A DNA stretch of 56,914 nucleotides from Candidatus Peregrinibacteria bacterium Gr01-1014_25 (GCA_007376205.1 VMFU01000008.1:1-56914); one strand, 5' to 3'. Numbered from the stretch's first letter, positions 43,522 through 52,952 are shown. Notes: generated by a model from the sequence alone, not told the origin. Program-made: numbers and translations.

Positions 43522-46500
43522 TCAGGATTCTACGAGATCGGGCCATGCCAGGCAAGGCAGAGAATCCACGGGCTCTTGCAAAAAAGCCTCGATGAATCGC
43601 TTGGCCAGCTGCACGTTGGTGATGAGGGGGATGCCCCGGTCGGTCGCCAGTCTGCGAATGTGATAGCCGTCCGAACGCTCGCTCGTCGGTGTGGCCAGGC
43701 CGGCCTTGCGGCGTTTGGCGTCCGCCCGGGCGCCGTTGCCCTGCGCGGTGGGGATGGCGATGACCAGATCAATCCGGCGGCCGGAGAGATACTCGCCGAT
43801 GTTCGGGCTGCGAGGTTCGGAGATTTTGTAGAGGAGAACCGAGGGCACGCCGCGGCTCTGCAGGAACTCGTGCGTATTCTTCGTTGCGAAGAGCGCGAAG
43901 CCGCCGTCGTGGAGCGACTGGATCGCGGGGAGCAGGTCGATTTTGTCCTCGAGGCGGCCGACGGTCAGCAGGATGTTCTTCTTCGGCAGGCGGAATCCCA
44001 CGGCGAGGAGCGACAGTAGCAGCGCCTGTTCCGCGTTCTGTCCGAAGCAGGCGACTTCGCCCGTGCTCGCCATTTCCACGCCCAAGCGCGGATCGGCTCC
44101 CTCCAATCGCGAAAAGCTGAATTGCGCGGCCTTCACCCCGACGCAGTCCAGGTCGACGGTCTGGTAGCGCACGTCGACGGGGGCGCGCCCGAGCAGTGCC
44201 TTCGTCGCGAGGGTGGCGAAGTTCTGCCCCGTGACTTTGCTGGCGAAGGGGAAGCTGCGGCTGGCGCGCAGATTGCACTCGATGACTTTCAACTTGTTCT
44301 CGCGTGCGAGCAGCTGCAGGTTGAACGGGCCGGAGATGTTCAGGCCGCGGGCGATGTCGGTGGCGATGGCTTTGGAGCGCCGCAGCGTCTCGACGGTGAC
44401 GCGTTGTGGGGGCAGCACGATGGTGGCGTCGCCCGAGTGCACGCCGGCGTTCTCGACGTGCTCGCCGATGGCGTAGAGCAGGATCTTTCCGTTCTGGGCG
44501 ACGCCGTCGAACTCGATTTCCTTTGCGCCCGATTCGAATTTCGATATCACGACCGGCGCTTCCCTGCCGACGAGCGCGGCTTGGTCGAGGTAGCTGACGA
44601 GATCGTCGCTGGAGTGCACGACGGCCATCGCCGCTCCGGAGAGAACGTAGCTGGGGCGGACGATCACGGGGTATCCCACTTTCTGCGCGAACGCCTGGGC
44701 CGAGCTCTCGTCAGCGAATTCCTTCCACGACGGCTGGTCGATCTTGAGCGTGTCGAGGAGCCCGGAGAACTTGTGCCTGTCCTCGGCGCGATCGATGTCG
44801 GTGGGGGACGTACCGAAGATGGGGATGCCTGCGCGCGCGAGCTTGGGGGCGAGGGAGTTGGGGATTTGCCCGCCCATGGACACGACGATGCCCCGCGGGC
44901 GCACGAGATCCGCGATATCGCGGACGCGTTCCTCGCTCAATTCCTCGAAGAAGAGCATGTCGCATTCGTCGTAGTCGGTGCTCACGGTTTCGGGATTCGA
45001 GTTGATCGTTGCGACGGCCATGCCCTGCGCCTGAAGTTCGTGGACGGCCTGCACGCAGCACCAGTCGAATTCCACCGATGAGCCGATGGAGTAGGGACCG
45101 CCGCCGAGGACGATGGCTGTTTCGGGTTTCGGGTTTCGGGTTTCGGTGTCGAACGCGACGTCGTGCTCAACGCCGTGGTACGTCATGTAGAGGTAGTTCG
45201 TCTGCGCCGGGAATTCCCCGGCGAGCGTGTCGATCTGCTTGACCACGGGCGTGATGCCCGCGGCGATGCGACGGGAGCGGACGTCCTCCGCCGTCGTCCC
45301 CGCGAGCTTGGCGATGCCCTCGTCCGAGAATCCCATGCGCTTCAGCAACCGCAGGTGCACGTCATCGAGGCCGTCGGCGGACCGCTTCACCGTAGCCTGG
45401 GCCAGTTGCCCGCAGGCGTGGATGCGCTCCAGGAACCACCGGTCCATCCCGGTCGCCAGCGCGACTTCGTCCACCGTCCACTCGTGTTGCAGCGCGGTCG
45501 CGACCGCGAAAATTCTGCGGGGGGTGGGCCGCTTGATCTCGCGAGTCAGATTCTCGAAGGAGAACGGATGCGGGTACAAGCCCTGTGTGCCGATGTTCAG
45601 CATGCGCAGGGCTTTCTGCAGGGCTTCTTCGAATGTCCGTCCGAGCGCCATCACCTCGCCGACGGACTTCATTTCGCTGGTGACCTGGTCGGAGACGTGC
45701 CGGAATTTCTCCAGGTCCCACCGCGGGACCTTCACGGCGACGTAGTCGAGCGCCGGCTCGAAGTCCGCGCAGGTGACGCCGGTGATCGCGTTCTTCAGCG
45801 AGGGCAGCGTGTGGCCGAGGGCGAGCTTGGCCGCGACGAAGGCCAGCGGGTAGCCCGTCGCTTTCGATGCGAGCGCGGAACTCCTGCTCAAGCGCGCGTT
45901 AACTTCGATGACGCGGTACGCGCGCGAGCGCGGATCGAGGGCGTACTGGATGTTGCACTCGCCGACGATCCCGAAGTGGCGGATGACTTTCTGGGCGATG
46001 GTGCGGAGCATCTGGTACTCGGTGTTGTCGAGCGTCTGGCTCGGAGCGATGACGATGGACTCGCCGGTGTGGATGCCGAGCGGGTCGACGTTCTCCATGT
46101 TGCAGACGGTGATGCAGTTGTCGGCGCTGTCGCGCACCACTTCGTACTCGATTTCCTTCCATCCGGTCAGGTCCTCTTCGACGAGCACGAGGGACGACTC
46201 GACGAATGCTTTGGCGAGAAGCTCGCGCAGTTCGTCGGCGTTCATCGCGCGGCCGCTCCCCTTGCCGCCCAATGCGAACGATCCGCGGACAATCACGGGA
46301 AAACCGATTTCGTCAGCGGCGGTCATCGCCTCCTTCTCCGATGTGCAGGGGAGAGAGCGAGGAACGTCCACCCCGATCGATCGGAGTTCAGTATTGAACA
46401 GCGCGCGGTCCTCGGTCAGGCGGACGCTTTCGATCGGCGTTCCCAGGATGCGCACCTTGCTGGCTTCCAGGATGCCTTTGTCCGCCAGTTCCAGGCCGCA

Positions 46501-46842
46501 ATTCAGAGCCGTCTGCCCGCCAAAACTCACCGAAATCGCATCCGGTTTTTCGAGCGCGATGACGCGTTCGACGAACGCGGGCGTGATCGGCAGGAAGTAG
46601 ACGCGATCGGCCAATCCCCAGCTTGTCTGATTCGTCGCGATGTTTGGGTTCACGAGCACCACGCGCTTGCCGTCCTCCTTGAATGCCTTGATCGCCTGGC
46701 TTCCGGAGTAATCGAATTCTCCCGCCTCGCCGATCTTCAGCGCCCCCGATCCGAGGAGGAGGATCGTCCGAACATCGGAAAACGCGTCCTCCGCGGGGCG
46801 ATCCCCCGCCCGTGAGGCGGCGGTGTGCGCGCGTCGGGTCAT
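43522..46842 (-). CDS. carB: Carbamoyl-phosphate synthase large chain
   Basis: 1106 aa from ATG 46842 (family about 1070). Two ATP-grasp halves: ILLLGSGALKIGEAGEFDYSG near 26-46 and AIVLGGGPYSIGSSVEFDWC near 575-594, each followed by its carboxylase/ATP-grasp domain, with the oligomerisation domain between them. The C-terminal MGS-like allosteric domain contains HIRRLATDRGIPLITNVQLA. It makes carbamoyl phosphate for pyrimidines and arginine from ammonia supplied by CarA. carA is not in the window. The linker before the second half holds TETRNPKPET, encoded by a heptamer array. -10 box TACCCT lies 11 nt upstream. Confidence 0.95.
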   Translation of the reverse strand: MTRRAHTAASRAGDRPAEDAFSDVRTILLLGSGALKIGEAGEFDYSGSQAIKAFKEDGKRVVLVNPNIATNQTSWGLADRVYFLPITPAFVERVIALEKPDAISVSFGGQTALNCGLELADKGILEASKVRILGTPIESVRLTEDRALFNTELRSIGVDVPRSLPCTSEKEAMTAADEIGFPVIVRGSFALGGKGSGRAMNADELRELLAKAFVESSLVLVEEDLTGWKEIEYEVVRDSADNCITVCNMENVDPLGIHTGESIVIAPSQTLDNTEYQMLRTIAQKVIRHFGIVGECNIQYALDPRSRAYRVIEVNARLSRSSALASKATGYPLAFVAAKLALGHTLPSLKNAITGVTCADFEPALDYVAVKVPRWDLEKFRHVSDQVTSEMKSVGEVMALGRTFEEALQKALRMLNIGTQGLYPHPFSFENLTREIKRPTPRRIFAVATALQHEWTVDEVALATGMDRWFLERIHACGQLAQATVKRSADGLDDVHLRLLKRMGFSDEGIAKLAGTTAEDVRSRRIAAGITPVVKQIDTLAGEFPAQTNYLYMTYHGVEHDVAFDTETRNPKPETAIVLGGGPYSIGSSVEFDWCCVQAVHELQAQGMAVATINSNPETVSTDYDECDMLFFEELSEERVRDIADLVRPRGIVVSMGGQIPNSLAPKLARAGIPIFGTSPTDIDRAEDRHKFSGLLDTLKIDQPSWKEFADESSAQAFAQKVGYPVIVRPSYVLSGAAMAVVHSSDDLVSYLDQAALVGREAPVVISKFESGAKEIEFDGVAQNGKILLYAIGEHVENAGVHSGDATIVLPPQRVTVETLRRSKAIATDIARGLNISGPFNLQLLARENKLKVIECNLRASRSFPFASKVTGQNFATLATKALLGRAPVDVRYQTVDLDCVGVKAAQFSFSRLEGADPRLGVEMASTGEVACFGQNAEQALLLSLLAVGFRLPKKNILLTVGRLEDKIDLLPAIQSLHDGGFALFATKNTHEFLQSRGVPSVLLYKISEPRSPNIGEYLSGRRIDLVIAIPTAQGNGARADAKRRKAGLATPTSERSDGYHIRRLATDRGIPLITNVQLAKRFIEAFLQEPVDSLPCLAWPDLVES
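45120..45146 (-). repeat. Heptamer array inside carB (TTTCGGG x 3.9)
   Basis: TTTCGGG at 45120-45126, 45127-45133 and 45134-45140, then TTTCGG. On the coding strand it encodes RNPKPET in the linker between the two CarB halves (about residues 566-574). The same unit occurs before mltG. Confidence 0.9.
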
Positions 46843-46853
46843 GTGTCCAAGGA

Positions 46854-46859
46854 AGGGTA
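46854..46859 (-). promoter_or_regulatory. -10 box TACCCT of carB
   Basis: Minus strand, 11 nt before ATG 46842; divergent from the SLH gene promoter at 46918. Confidence 0.5.
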
Positions 46860-46917
46860 GCCGAGCACGGAGTTCGGAGCAACCGTGCGACGAGATGCCA
46901 GAGCACACGGCTTCTTG

Positions 46918-46923
46918 TAGATT
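46918..46923 (+). promoter_or_regulatory. -10 box TAGATT of the SLH protein gene
   Basis: Ends 6 nt before ATG 46930. This favours 46930 over the GTG at 46924. Confidence 0.45.
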
Positions 46924-46929
46924 GTGTCC

Positions 46930-47793
46930 ATGCCTCCGAGGATCCTCGTTGCAACGCTTCTCCTGTGTGCATTGCCCGCGGCGGTGCACGCGGCGTCGCT
47001 CGGGGAGCTCAAGGGCATGCTCAAGGACATCGACCGGCTGCTCGGGGAGATTGCGGACGATCCCGTCGACGCGGAGGGAGTTGCCGGCGCGATTGCAGAG
47101 GGCGCGTCGGATGAATTGCTTCCTCCGTCCAGACAGCATGTGTCGTCATCGTCCGCCGGACAGAGCGTGCGCGAGGAACGCCTGCAAAGCGTGCTTTCCG
47201 TCGACATCGGCGGGCAGACGCTTGTGCTGCGCGATGTGCCGCGCGATGCGTGGTTCATGCCGTTCGTGCGCGCCGTGGTTCACGGGGGTGTGATGACCGG
47301 CTACCGCGACGACACCGGCGGCCTGAAGGGGGAATTCGGTCCGGGGAATGCCGTGACGCTGGAGGAAATCGCAAAGATCGCCGTGACGGCGACGGGCGAT
47401 GCCGGGTGCGGTACCGACCCTCGTAATGACACTGCGCGCGACCGCTGGTCGGCGTCGTTCGTCGGCTGCGCCGAGGCGCGCATGTGGGGAGTCTTCGCGG
47501 ATGGCACTGCGGACGTTCTGCGTCCCGCGACGCGCGCCGAAGTCGTGTTCACGCTGCTGCAAGCATTCAACGTTGCGGCCGTGCCCGATCTTGTCCTCGG
47601 CACGGGGTTCCGCGACGTTCCCGCGTCGTCGCTCTTTGCCGGCGCCATCGCGCGGGCGAAGCAGGACGGGATTGTCAGCGGGTTTACGGACGCGGCGGGA
47701 AATCCGACGGGAGATTTCGGTCCCGATCAATCCGTCACCCGCGCGGAAACGGCGAAGATCGTCAGTCTGGCGATGCAGGTGTACGGCAAATGA
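46930..47793 (+). CDS. Exported S-layer-homology domain protein
   Basis: 287 aa from ATG 46930. Signal peptide at 1-20 (LVATLLLCALPAAVHA). A helical spacer (about 22-60), then three SLH-type units: LRDVPRDAWFMPFVRAVVHGGVMTGYRDD with FGPGNAVTLEEIAKIAV; a middle one ending LRPATRAEVVFTLLQ; and FRDVPASSLFAGAIARAKQDGIVSGFTDA with FGPDQSVTRAETAKIVSL. SLH units bind wall polysaccharide. No catalytic domain: probably a surface-anchoring or S-layer component. It ends 1 nt before the convergent EamA gene. Confidence 0.85.
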   Translation: MPPRILVATLLLCALPAAVHAASLGELKGMLKDIDRLLGEIADDPVDAEGVAGAIAEGASDELLPPSRQHVSSSSAGQSVREERLQSVLSVDIGGQTLVLRDVPRDAWFMPFVRAVVHGGVMTGYRDDTGGLKGEFGPGNAVTLEEIAKIAVTATGDAGCGTDPRNDTARDRWSASFVGCAEARMWGVFADGTADVLRPATRAEVVFTLLQAFNVAAVPDLVLGTGFRDVPASSLFAGAIARAKQDGIVSGFTDAAGNPTGDFGPDQSVTRAETAKIVSLAMQVYGK

Positions 47794-47794
47794 C

Positions 47795-48790
47795 CTACGC
47801 GGTCCGGTGCGCGATGCGTTCGACGGCGTGACGTTTCACGTGCTCATCATCGTCATGCACGCCGAGGTACTGGAGGGCGATGTTGCCGATGATGATGCAC
47901 GCGCCGCCGATCGCATGGAACCAGAGCACGCGCTCGCCGAGCAGTGCGCTGGCGATGGCGACGCTGACGATCACGTCGAACGTCGTCAGCGGCGAGATGA
48001 TCTTGATCGGCAGATGATCCGCCGCGATGTAGAACGCGAAGGTATTGAGGAAGCGCGAGAAGAAGGCGAAGGCGACGAGCATCGGCACCAACGCCGACGG
48101 GAATGTCATCACTTCCTCGATGAAAGGATGCTGCAGGAACGGTGAAATCAGGAAGAACGCCGCCAGCGCCGTGCACGTTCTTCCAAGGACGGCGAGGTGC
48201 GGCGGGATGTGTGACAGGTAGCGGCGGAAGATGCAGCTTCCGAGGGAATAGCAGAACGCGGATGCGACGATCAGGACGTCGCCCAGTTGCGGCACGATGC
48301 TCGCCGTGAATCCCTGCAGCGCGATGATGATCATGCCGAGCAGGATGATCGAGCAGACGATGAGATGTTGCGGCGTCAGGCGCTCGCGCACCAGCGCGGA
48401 AGCAAGGAAGAGGAGGAACACCAGGTCGCTCTTGCCGAAGAACGAGGCATTCACCGCCGTCGTGTAGTGCAGGCCGGTGAACCAGAGGAAGGGGCCCAGT
48501 ACGCCGCTGCAGACACCGATGGCCAGGATCGCCAGCTGCGTTCGGCGGTTGCAGTCGACAAGTTGGCGGACCATCGGGAAGAGACCGAAGGACATGCCGA
48601 CGAACGCCAAACTCAAGAGTTCGCTGATGAAGATGAGCGAGAGCGGGGAGAGGGCGCTGCCCAAGGACTTCGCGAGCGGCGTGAACGTCGCGCCGGCGAG
48701 AATGGCAACGGCCAGTGCGCCATACCCCGTCGTTGCAGCATTAGGGTGCTGCCACGTGAGGAGAAGTCGCGGTCGATGTGCAGTGAGCAT
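47795..48790 (-). CDS. EamA/DMT-family transporter
   Basis: 331 aa from ATG 48790. About ten hydrophobic helices in two repeats of five, each with a Pro/Gly-rich end of helix 1 (ILAGATFTPLAKSLGSALSPL; NTFAFYIAADHLPIKIISPLTTFDVIVSVAIASALLGE). It is the drug/metabolite exporter superfamily; substrate unknown. -10 box TATAAT lies 12 nt upstream of the ATG. The reading frame starts at TTG 48811, but that would overlap the -10 box. Confidence 0.88.
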   Translation of the reverse strand: MLTAHRPRLLLTWQHPNAATTGYGALAVAILAGATFTPLAKSLGSALSPLSLIFISELLSLAFVGMSFGLFPMVRQLVDCNRRTQLAILAIGVCSGVLGPFLWFTGLHYTTAVNASFFGKSDLVFLLFLASALVRERLTPQHLIVCSIILLGMIIIALQGFTASIVPQLGDVLIVASAFCYSLGSCIFRRYLSHIPPHLAVLGRTCTALAAFFLISPFLQHPFIEEVMTFPSALVPMLVAFAFFSRFLNTFAFYIAADHLPIKIISPLTTFDVIVSVAIASALLGERVLWFHAIGGACIIIGNIALQYLGVHDDDEHVKRHAVERIAHRTA

Positions 48791-48802
48791 GTGTTTGAGA
48801 AT

Positions 48803-48808
48803 ATTATA
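48803..48808 (-). promoter_or_regulatory. -10 box TATAAT of the EamA gene
   Basis: A perfect -10 on the minus strand, 12 nt before ATG 48790, with a weak TTCCCA 17 nt upstream (48831-48826). Confidence 0.65.
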
Positions 48809-48878
48809 CAATATTTTTGTTACCTTGGGAATGGGCGCGGAGCATGAAGCATTTCCCTCGCCTCTGCCTCAAAAGGCA

Positions 48879-51800
48879 TTAGGAGTAATGTTGGACGATT
48901 CCCAGTAAAATATCGAGACCGATGACTTCCTCGATCTGCTTCCATGTGAGCGTGAAATTTCTCGGATCCCGCTCCGGGTGCGGCATCATGATGAGCCAGC
49001 GTCCGTCGGGAGTCGTGATTCCCGCAATGGCATTGATGGAGCCGTTGGGATTATAGGGACGTTGTTGCGTGGGATTGCCCATCGGATCGACGTAGCGCAT
49101 CGCGACAAGTTTGTCCCTCTCCATCGAGGCAAGGACATCCGGTTCCGCGTGGGTGCGGCCTTCGCCGTGCGCAACGCGGAGACGAAGAGTCCTCCCCTGC
49201 AACTTCTGCAAAAAGAGACATCGGCTCTGTTCGATGAGCAGATCGACCGGCCTGCACTCAAATCGGCCGGATGCATTCGGGAGCATGTATGCGTTCTGCT
49301 TCCCCAATGTATTGTAGGGAGCCACTCCCATCGCCGTGAGGACTTGCATATAGTTGCAAATCCCGATGCCGGTTTGATCATTCTCTTCAAATGACTGTGA
49401 CGAGAATGCATCGGGAAACCTCTTGCGCAGCGCCAACCCCAATATTTCTCCGGAACGGATATCGTCTCCGAAGGAAAATCCTCCGGGGCCGCCGAAGATC
49501 TGCATTTCCTTCAGATCCCGATGCGTCAATTCGGAGATGTTCACGATGCGCGGAATGGCACCCGCGATGCGAGCGGATTCCGCAAGTTCCAGATCGCTGT
49601 TCGTGCCGGGGCCGCGGACGATCAGCATGCGGGGTTTGCCCCCCTTGCTGACGTTGTGACGAGTCGGGGGGATCTCCTGCTTCGTCGATACATGCGACAG
49701 CGTATCTCGATCGACAGGGAACGTCCGATCGAAGAATTTGTTGTGGTTGGCGTCTTTCAACTCGTCAATGCCAAATGATTGTGGTTCCAGACCGGGGAGA
49801 TGGAGCCGCATCAGCTTGTCCTGCGTCGTGCTGCCAAGGACGGTGAAAGGAACATCGCGGAAGAGCGCGCGGGGGTCGGTGCCCTCCGGAAGCTCGATGA
49901 TGTAGCGGCCAGCATGCTCGTTGAGGAGATGCCCCATCATCTCGTGTTCCTGACACGAAAGACCGACGTCCACGCCGATCTCGTTGCCGAAAGACATTTC
50001 GGCAAGTGCGGCGAAGACACCTCCTTCACGGACGTTGTGACAGCTAAGCACGGAGCCGCCTTTCATGGCGACGTGCAGAGACTGCGCGATCTGCAATTGT
50101 TTCTGCAAATCGTAGGTGGGCGTCGCATTCGTCTGGACGCCGGCCAATTTTGCGCCGACGGACGCCGCGAGTTGCCGCGGATCCACGTCGCCGAGCATCA
50201 CGATCGTGCTTCCGGGCTTCTGGAAGTGCGACGATGTGACGTGCTTGAGCGTATCCAACACAGCAAGCGCCGTCATCACGACGGTAGGGGGCGCTTTGTT
50301 GAGAACTTTTTTGGTGTCTTTGTCTTTATGGGTCATGCCCAGGCTGTCTTTCCCCGAAACGAGGGGGAGATCCAACGCTCTCGCAGCATCGCAGATGCCA
50401 TCGACTGTACGGTCGAGCGTTCCGATGTCCTCGGGGTTGTCCGGGGATGGGTGCAGAAAGTTGTCGACGAGGAAGATGTTGGCAGGGTCTGCGCCGCGGG
50501 CGATTGCATTCGCATAGGCCTCCAAGACTGCCGTGACGCCCGCCCAGTAGGGATCATGCTCCGCGATTTCCGGCGCAAGGCCGTGCGTCGTGAAGAATCC
50601 CTTATCCACGCCGGGCTTCGGACGAATGACAATGGCTTTGACCGCAGCGTCCTCGCGTTTTCCTCCGTAGTGCGGATCCATCGGCATTCCGCTGACGCAG
50701 TCATCGTACGTGCGCACAATTCCTTCGCGCGAACAGACGTTCAGATCTCCGAGAACATCCAGGAGAAGACGGCGCAAGGCCGCGGCATCCAATGTGGGCA
50801 CGGCCGGATACTGAATCTCGGGCTGGGTATACGTTCCCTGGATTTCGGTCATCGGATTGCCATGCAGAAGGAATGCGAGGTCCATGTCGGCGATCGGATT
50901 TTCCTTGTCTTTGTTGAAAATTTTCAGACGTCCGTCTCCGGGGCCGAACACGCCCAAGTTGTCGAAATTCAGACCGTACTTCCTGCAAATTGCTTCCGCC
51001 TCGCTCACGCGAGAAGGATCGACGGCAAACACCATGCGTTCCTGCGCTTCGGAGATCCATTTCTCCCAAGGCTGCAATCCCTGATACTTCATCGACAAGC
51101 GATCGAGGTGCACGGTTGCGCCCGTCTTCGCGCCCATTTCCGTGATTGCCGAACTGGTGCCGCCCGCACCGCAGTCGGTGATGGCGTGGATAATGCCCAG
51201 ATCGCGCATTTCCTTGATGGCGAGCGCCATTTCCCGCTGCAGAACGGGGTATCCGATTTGCACGGATGTGCTGTCAAGCGTGGCGGTTTCCGTCGACTGT
51301 GCGTCCGAAGAGAACGTCGCTCCATGGATGCCGTCTTTCCCCGTTTTTCCTCCGATGCAAATGATGTGGTCACCCGATTGGAGTTCTTCCTTTTTCGCAT
51401 ATTTGAGAGGAATCGTGCCGACGCATCCCGCGAGTACTCCGGGTTTGGGACCGAATTTCGGATGGAAAAAGACCGCGCCGCCGCTGTTGGCCAGCCCCAT
51501 CTTGTTGGCGTAATCCATGATTCCCTTCACGACGCCTTTGACGATCTTAAGCGGGTGCAGACAACCGGGGAATACCTGACTGTCCTCAATCGTCGGGTCC
51601 CCGAAGAGCAGCACGTCTTGAACCGCGATCGGATCGCCGCCCAGTCCCGTTCCCATGACATCGCGAACGACTCCGCCGATGCCGGTATTTGCTCCGCCGA
51701 ACGGGTCCAATGCCGAGGGAGCGTTGTGCGTTTCAAACTTGATGGCAATGCCGGTTTCCTCGTCAAAGATGACGACGCCTGCATTGTCCTCAAAGCAGGA

Positions 51801-52613
51801 ATACACGCGTGGATGGTTGAGTTTTCTCGTGACGTCCTTGATGCGCGTGAAGAAAGGATCTTTTTCCACGCCGTTGATCTTCACCTTTGCTTTGAACGTC
51901 TTATGACAACAATGTTCAGACCATGTCTGCGCGATCGTCTCCAACTCGACATCCGTGGGATCGCTGCCGCGTGCTCGAAAGTATTCCTGGATCCGTTCGA
52001 CTTCGGGACGCTTGAGGAACAATCGACGCTTCTGGCAAAGCTCCATCGCTTCGTCTGTGGGCATGCCGGTAATGGGAATTCTCTCGACGAGATCATTCTC
52101 TTTCACTTGGTGAACCCCGAGTTCGAGAGGGACGTGTTTGAGCGACATTTGTACCGTTTCATTCGTCATATCCTTGTCGATGCGCGCAAGTTCCGCAGCC
52201 GTCACGTTCCCCTCAAGTTTGACGATCTTTGCCGTCCCGATCGATTTTCCTGCCATGGAAATGCCCAGGAGATCGGTGATGGCAAACTCCAGCGAAGCCA
52301 GCTCGGGGTTCGTCATCGCCGGCTTGAACGCGGTGCAGATGAACGGCTGCTTAATGTCACCGGGAACATGCACTTCCGTGTGCACCGGTCGATGGAGAAG
52401 CTCGTCTTGGATAGTGGCGATTTCCGAAGCGCTGAATCCTCGAAAGAGATATGCCTTCCCTACGCGCGCTGACGTTACGCTGGCGATTCCCATATTGTGA
52501 ATTTCTTGAAGCGTTCGGCCCGATTCGTGATCGGTCTCCGGCTGCTCAAAGAGAATAACGCCCTGCACGTTCAGTACTTCCGCTTCCGGTGACGCAAATG
52601 TTTCGAGCGACAT
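48879..52613 (-). CDS. purL: Phosphoribosylformylglycinamidine synthase, PurS-PurL-PurQ fusion
   Basis: 1244 aa from ATG 52613. Residues about 8-200 contain two PurS-like segments (VQGVILFEQPETDHESGRTLQ). The PurL synthetase core follows (TWSEHCCHKTFKAKV; HNAPSALDPFGGANTGIGG; TDCGAGGTSSAITEMG). The C-terminal class I glutaminase (PurQ) keeps IVRGPGTNSD, GGPGGFSFGDD, GICNYMQVL (nucleophile Cys) and MMPHPER. It makes FGAM from FGAR, ATP and glutamine, step 4 of purine synthesis. No other pur gene is nearby. ATG 52634 is possible, but the promoter TTGACA-N18-GACACT fits 52613 best. Confidence 0.92.
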   Translation of the reverse strand: MSLETFASPEAEVLNVQGVILFEQPETDHESGRTLQEIHNMGIASVTSARVGKAYLFRGFSASEIATIQDELLHRPVHTEVHVPGDIKQPFICTAFKPAMTNPELASLEFAITDLLGISMAGKSIGTAKIVKLEGNVTAAELARIDKDMTNETVQMSLKHVPLELGVHQVKENDLVERIPITGMPTDEAMELCQKRRLFLKRPEVERIQEYFRARGSDPTDVELETIAQTWSEHCCHKTFKAKVKINGVEKDPFFTRIKDVTRKLNHPRVYSCFEDNAGVVIFDEETGIAIKFETHNAPSALDPFGGANTGIGGVVRDVMGTGLGGDPIAVQDVLLFGDPTIEDSQVFPGCLHPLKIVKGVVKGIMDYANKMGLANSGGAVFFHPKFGPKPGVLAGCVGTIPLKYAKKEELQSGDHIICIGGKTGKDGIHGATFSSDAQSTETATLDSTSVQIGYPVLQREMALAIKEMRDLGIIHAITDCGAGGTSSAITEMGAKTGATVHLDRLSMKYQGLQPWEKWISEAQERMVFAVDPSRVSEAEAICRKYGLNFDNLGVFGPGDGRLKIFNKDKENPIADMDLAFLLHGNPMTEIQGTYTQPEIQYPAVPTLDAAALRRLLLDVLGDLNVCSREGIVRTYDDCVSGMPMDPHYGGKREDAAVKAIVIRPKPGVDKGFFTTHGLAPEIAEHDPYWAGVTAVLEAYANAIARGADPANIFLVDNFLHPSPDNPEDIGTLDRTVDGICDAARALDLPLVSGKDSLGMTHKDKDTKKVLNKAPPTVVMTALAVLDTLKHVTSSHFQKPGSTIVMLGDVDPRQLAASVGAKLAGVQTNATPTYDLQKQLQIAQSLHVAMKGGSVLSCHNVREGGVFAALAEMSFGNEIGVDVGLSCQEHEMMGHLLNEHAGRYIIELPEGTDPRALFRDVPFTVLGSTTQDKLMRLHLPGLEPQSFGIDELKDANHNKFFDRTFPVDRDTLSHVSTKQEIPPTRHNVSKGGKPRMLIVRGPGTNSDLELAESARIAGAIPRIVNISELTHRDLKEMQIFGGPGGFSFGDDIRSGEILGLALRKRFPDAFSSQSFEENDQTGIGICNYMQVLTAMGVAPYNTLGKQNAYMLPNASGRFECRPVDLLIEQSRCLFLQKLQGRTLRLRVAHGEGRTHAEPDVLASMERDKLVAMRYVDPMGNPTQQRPYNPNGSINAIAGITTPDGRWLIMMPHPERDPRNFTLTWKQIEEVIGLDILLGIVQHYS

Positions 52614-52624
52614 AAAAGGGAGCG

Positions 52625-52654
52625 AGTGTCCCATTCGGTGGTCTAAAATGTCAA
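52625..52654 (-). promoter_or_regulatory. purL promoter TTGACA-N18-GACACT
   Basis: Perfect -35 at 52654-52649; -10-like GACACT at 52630-52625, 11 nt before ATG 52613. Confidence 0.5.
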
Positions 52655-52680
52655 TCGCGTTTGATCTTCATGACCGCGTT

Positions 52681-52785
52681 ATGTCATCGCGAGCAGCCAC
52701 GTAAAGCCGCCGTGCGGCCACTTGGCACGTAAACCTCGCTGTGGCTGCGCCACGTGGTTGCTCGCCGCGCGAGCAACTTTTTACG
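52681..52785. repeat. Nested inverted repeats next to tRNA-Leu
   Basis: CACGTAAA occurs at two places (near 52698 and 52728) and its complement TTTACGTG near the tRNA 3' end, along with short hairpins GTGGC-TGC-GCCAC and GTTGCTCGC / GCGAGCAAC. The block fills the gap between the purL promoter and the tRNA-Leu 3' end. Function unknown; possibly a processed RNA or recombination remnant. Confidence 0.5.
52757..52782 (+). terminator. Hairpin with T tract, plus strand
   Basis: A 9-bp stem, GTTGCTCGC / GCGAGCAAC, with a 3-nt loop, then TTTTT. It looks like a plus-strand terminator, but no plus-strand gene ends here; both flanking genes (purL, tRNA-Leu) are on the minus strand. Confidence 0.5.
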
Positions 52786-52871
52786 TGGTGCCGCCGGTTG
52801 GATTTGAACCAACAAGCCCTTGCGGGCAGGGGATTTTAAGTCCCCCGTGTCTACCCTTCCACCACGGCGGC
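52786..52871 (-). tRNA. tRNA-Leu (anticodon UAA)
   Basis: Minus strand. Acceptor GCCGCCG / CGGCGGC pairs perfectly. Anticodon loop CTTAAAA in a GGGGA/TCCCC stem gives UAA. The long variable arm (TGCCCGCAAGGGCT) is typical of tRNA-Leu. T arm GTTGGTTCAAATCCAAC, discriminator A, encoded CCA at 52788-52786. The plus-strand frame across it (VPPVGFEPT) is the usual artefact. Confidence 0.95.
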
Positions 52872-52887
52872 GAAGCAGTGTGCAGTG

Positions 52888-52893
52888 AGTATA
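52888..52893 (-). promoter_or_regulatory. -10 box TATACT of the tRNA-Leu gene
   Basis: Minus strand, 16 nt before the mature 5' end at 52871, giving a short leader to be trimmed by RNase P. Confidence 0.55.
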
Positions 52894-52915
52894 CCTGCCC
52901 GGAGCTCTTGCCGGG

Positions 52916-52943
52916 TTGACGTTGTAAGCTCTCGCGGTACATT
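52916..52943 (+). promoter_or_regulatory. Promoter TTGACG-N16-TACATT
   Basis: -35 at 52916-52921, -10 at 52938-52943; the -10 ends 9 nt before ATG 52953. Confidence 0.65.
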
Positions 52944-52952
52944 GACTCTCCA

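Noticed and set aside
52722-52919. 65-aa plus-strand frame with VPPVGFEPT
   Set aside because: It is the antisense of tRNA-Leu, a well-known false gene.
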